NCBI RefSeq assembly: GCF_030382115.1
Contig: NZ_JAUDRJ010000003.1
Span: forward strand, 5,283,550-5,316,810
Direction of reading: 5' to 3'
DNA length: 33,261 bases
From: Nostoc sp. GT001
GTDB lineage: Bacteria > Cyanobacteriota > Cyanobacteriia > Cyanobacteriales > Nostocaceae
Positions 32,609 through 33,261 of the stretch are shown one piece after another. Each line of letters begins with the position of its first letter. Positions within the stretch are counted from its first letter, which is position 1. The position numbers and the translations under genes are program-made. The notes under the pieces were generated by a model. The model saw only the letters and a program-made list of their open reading frames with translations. It did not search any database and had not been told where the DNA came from.

Positions 32609-33261
32609 ATGAAACTCACCCTCAGAAATCAAAAAAATATTACTAGGTTTATTAGAAAGACAAGTTTCATCAGTATCGTTATATTGATGATTTTTGTATT
32701 AGTAGCTAGCAATGAAATTACCCACCACAAAGTTGCTATAACTGCTCAACCATTACAAGAATGCTTGAGTAATAATTCATTACTTTGTATGGATACCTCT
32801 AAAAATACAACATCAGAACCATTTATTCCCGATCCAAAATTAGATGTTAAACAGCGTTTTTTATCTGCGATCGCTAGAAAATTACCCACAATTCCCCAGC
32901 CTGAGACTTATGAATATACTTTGCTGCGAAGCTATGGTGCAGTATTCGTAAATCCAGATATTGGGATTAAATTGCCACAAAAAAATATCTTTGTTAATGA
33001 ACAAGAAACCAAAGAGTTTCAAGCTACTTTAACAATGGGTCATGTTGATGGTACTAACGACTGTTATTTACAAAAATCGGCGGCTGATGCTTTAAATAAA
33101 GCGCGAGTCCAGCAACAAATTCCGCTCAAATCTGGTTATGGATCTGGTGATTGTACTCGCACTTTCAATACTAATTTAAAATTTTGGAATAAATATGCTA
33201 ACAATCAAGTCTTAGCAAAAGTTCAACAGGGGAAAGAAACAAAAATTCTCGGTTTAGTTGC
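32609..33261 (+). CDS. anchored or secreted protein of unknown function, cut by the window end
   Basis: ATG at 32609; the frame stays open for 217 codons to the window edge with no stop. A basic N-terminus (MKLTLRNQKNITRFIRK) precedes a hydrophobic segment at about 19-34 (FISIVILMIFVLVA), so it is exported or membrane-anchored. The following domain has cysteines at C52, C60 and two later ones (NDCYLQ, GDCTRTF) that could form disulfides outside the cytosol. The segment KQRFLSAIARKLP and the GYGSGDCTRTFNTNLKFW region do not match a family I recognise. The C-terminal end is missing. Confidence 0.7.
   Translation, partial: MKLTLRNQKNITRFIRKTSFISIVILMIFVLVASNEITHHKVAITAQPLQECLSNNSLLCMDTSKNTTSEPFIPDPKLDVKQRFLSAIARKLPTIPQPETYEYTLLRSYGAVFVNPDIGIKLPQKNIFVNEQETKEFQATLTMGHVDGTNDCYLQKSAADALNKARVQQQIPLKSGYGSGDCTRTFNTNLKFWNKYANNQVLAKVQQGKETKILGLV

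Overview
The window looks like chromosome from a filamentous, Nostoc/Anabaena-type cyanobacterium. Evidence: the HIP1 octamer GCGATCGC recurs throughout; intergenic gaps carry heptamer tandem repeats (GTTAGAA/GTTAGGA, CTCCTAA, TTACTTA); and the gene families are typical of that group (zinc-ribbon Ser/Thr kinases, RTX plus PPC-like protein, DUF2157/GDYXXLXY pair, CVNH lectin, acyl-ACP synthetase). No rRNA, tRNA or CRISPR array was seen.

Layout. 1-5.3 kb: a small anchored protein, a YlqD-like coiled-coil protein downstream of an acyl-ACP/acyl-CoA synthetase, a small Cys-containing protein, a single-repeat CVNH protein and an RsmB/NOP-type rRNA m5C methyltransferase. 5.5-10.7 kb: three envelope genes on the + strand: DUF2157 membrane protein, GDYXXLXY protein, and a large CPBP-type intramembrane protease with a lumenal/periplasmic domain that may be a permuted papain-like module. 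10.8-14.4 kb: universal stress protein divergent from pgk, a Nudix hydrolase, and an RTX-repeat protein. 15.3-19.4 kb: two tandem paralogous Ser/Thr kinases with N-terminal CHCC zinc ribbons; the upstream copy is frameshifted. 19.6-23.3 kb: a PaaK-like adenylate-forming enzyme and a histidine kinase/receiver-only response regulator pair overlapping by 4 nt.

23.4-28.3 kb is a zone of decay around an intact miaB. It holds a 5'-truncated MscS channel, a retropepsin-like protease split by a complete 755-bp IS1-family element (perfect 25-bp inverted repeats, 8-bp target duplication, A8C frameshift site), a one-nucleotide frameshift in a secreted protein, and a bestrophin-type channel remnant truncated at both ends. 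Excising the IS with one target copy restores a 187-aa protease frame exactly.

28.5-33.3 kb: a proline-rich bitopic protein with a GspC/PilP-like C-terminus, mnmG, and the start of an unidentified anchored protein running off the window. Two tRNA-modification genes (miaB, mnmG) are the intact housekeeping genes here. The most unusual coding feature is the CPBP protease fusion; the best-documented structural event is the IS1 insertion.
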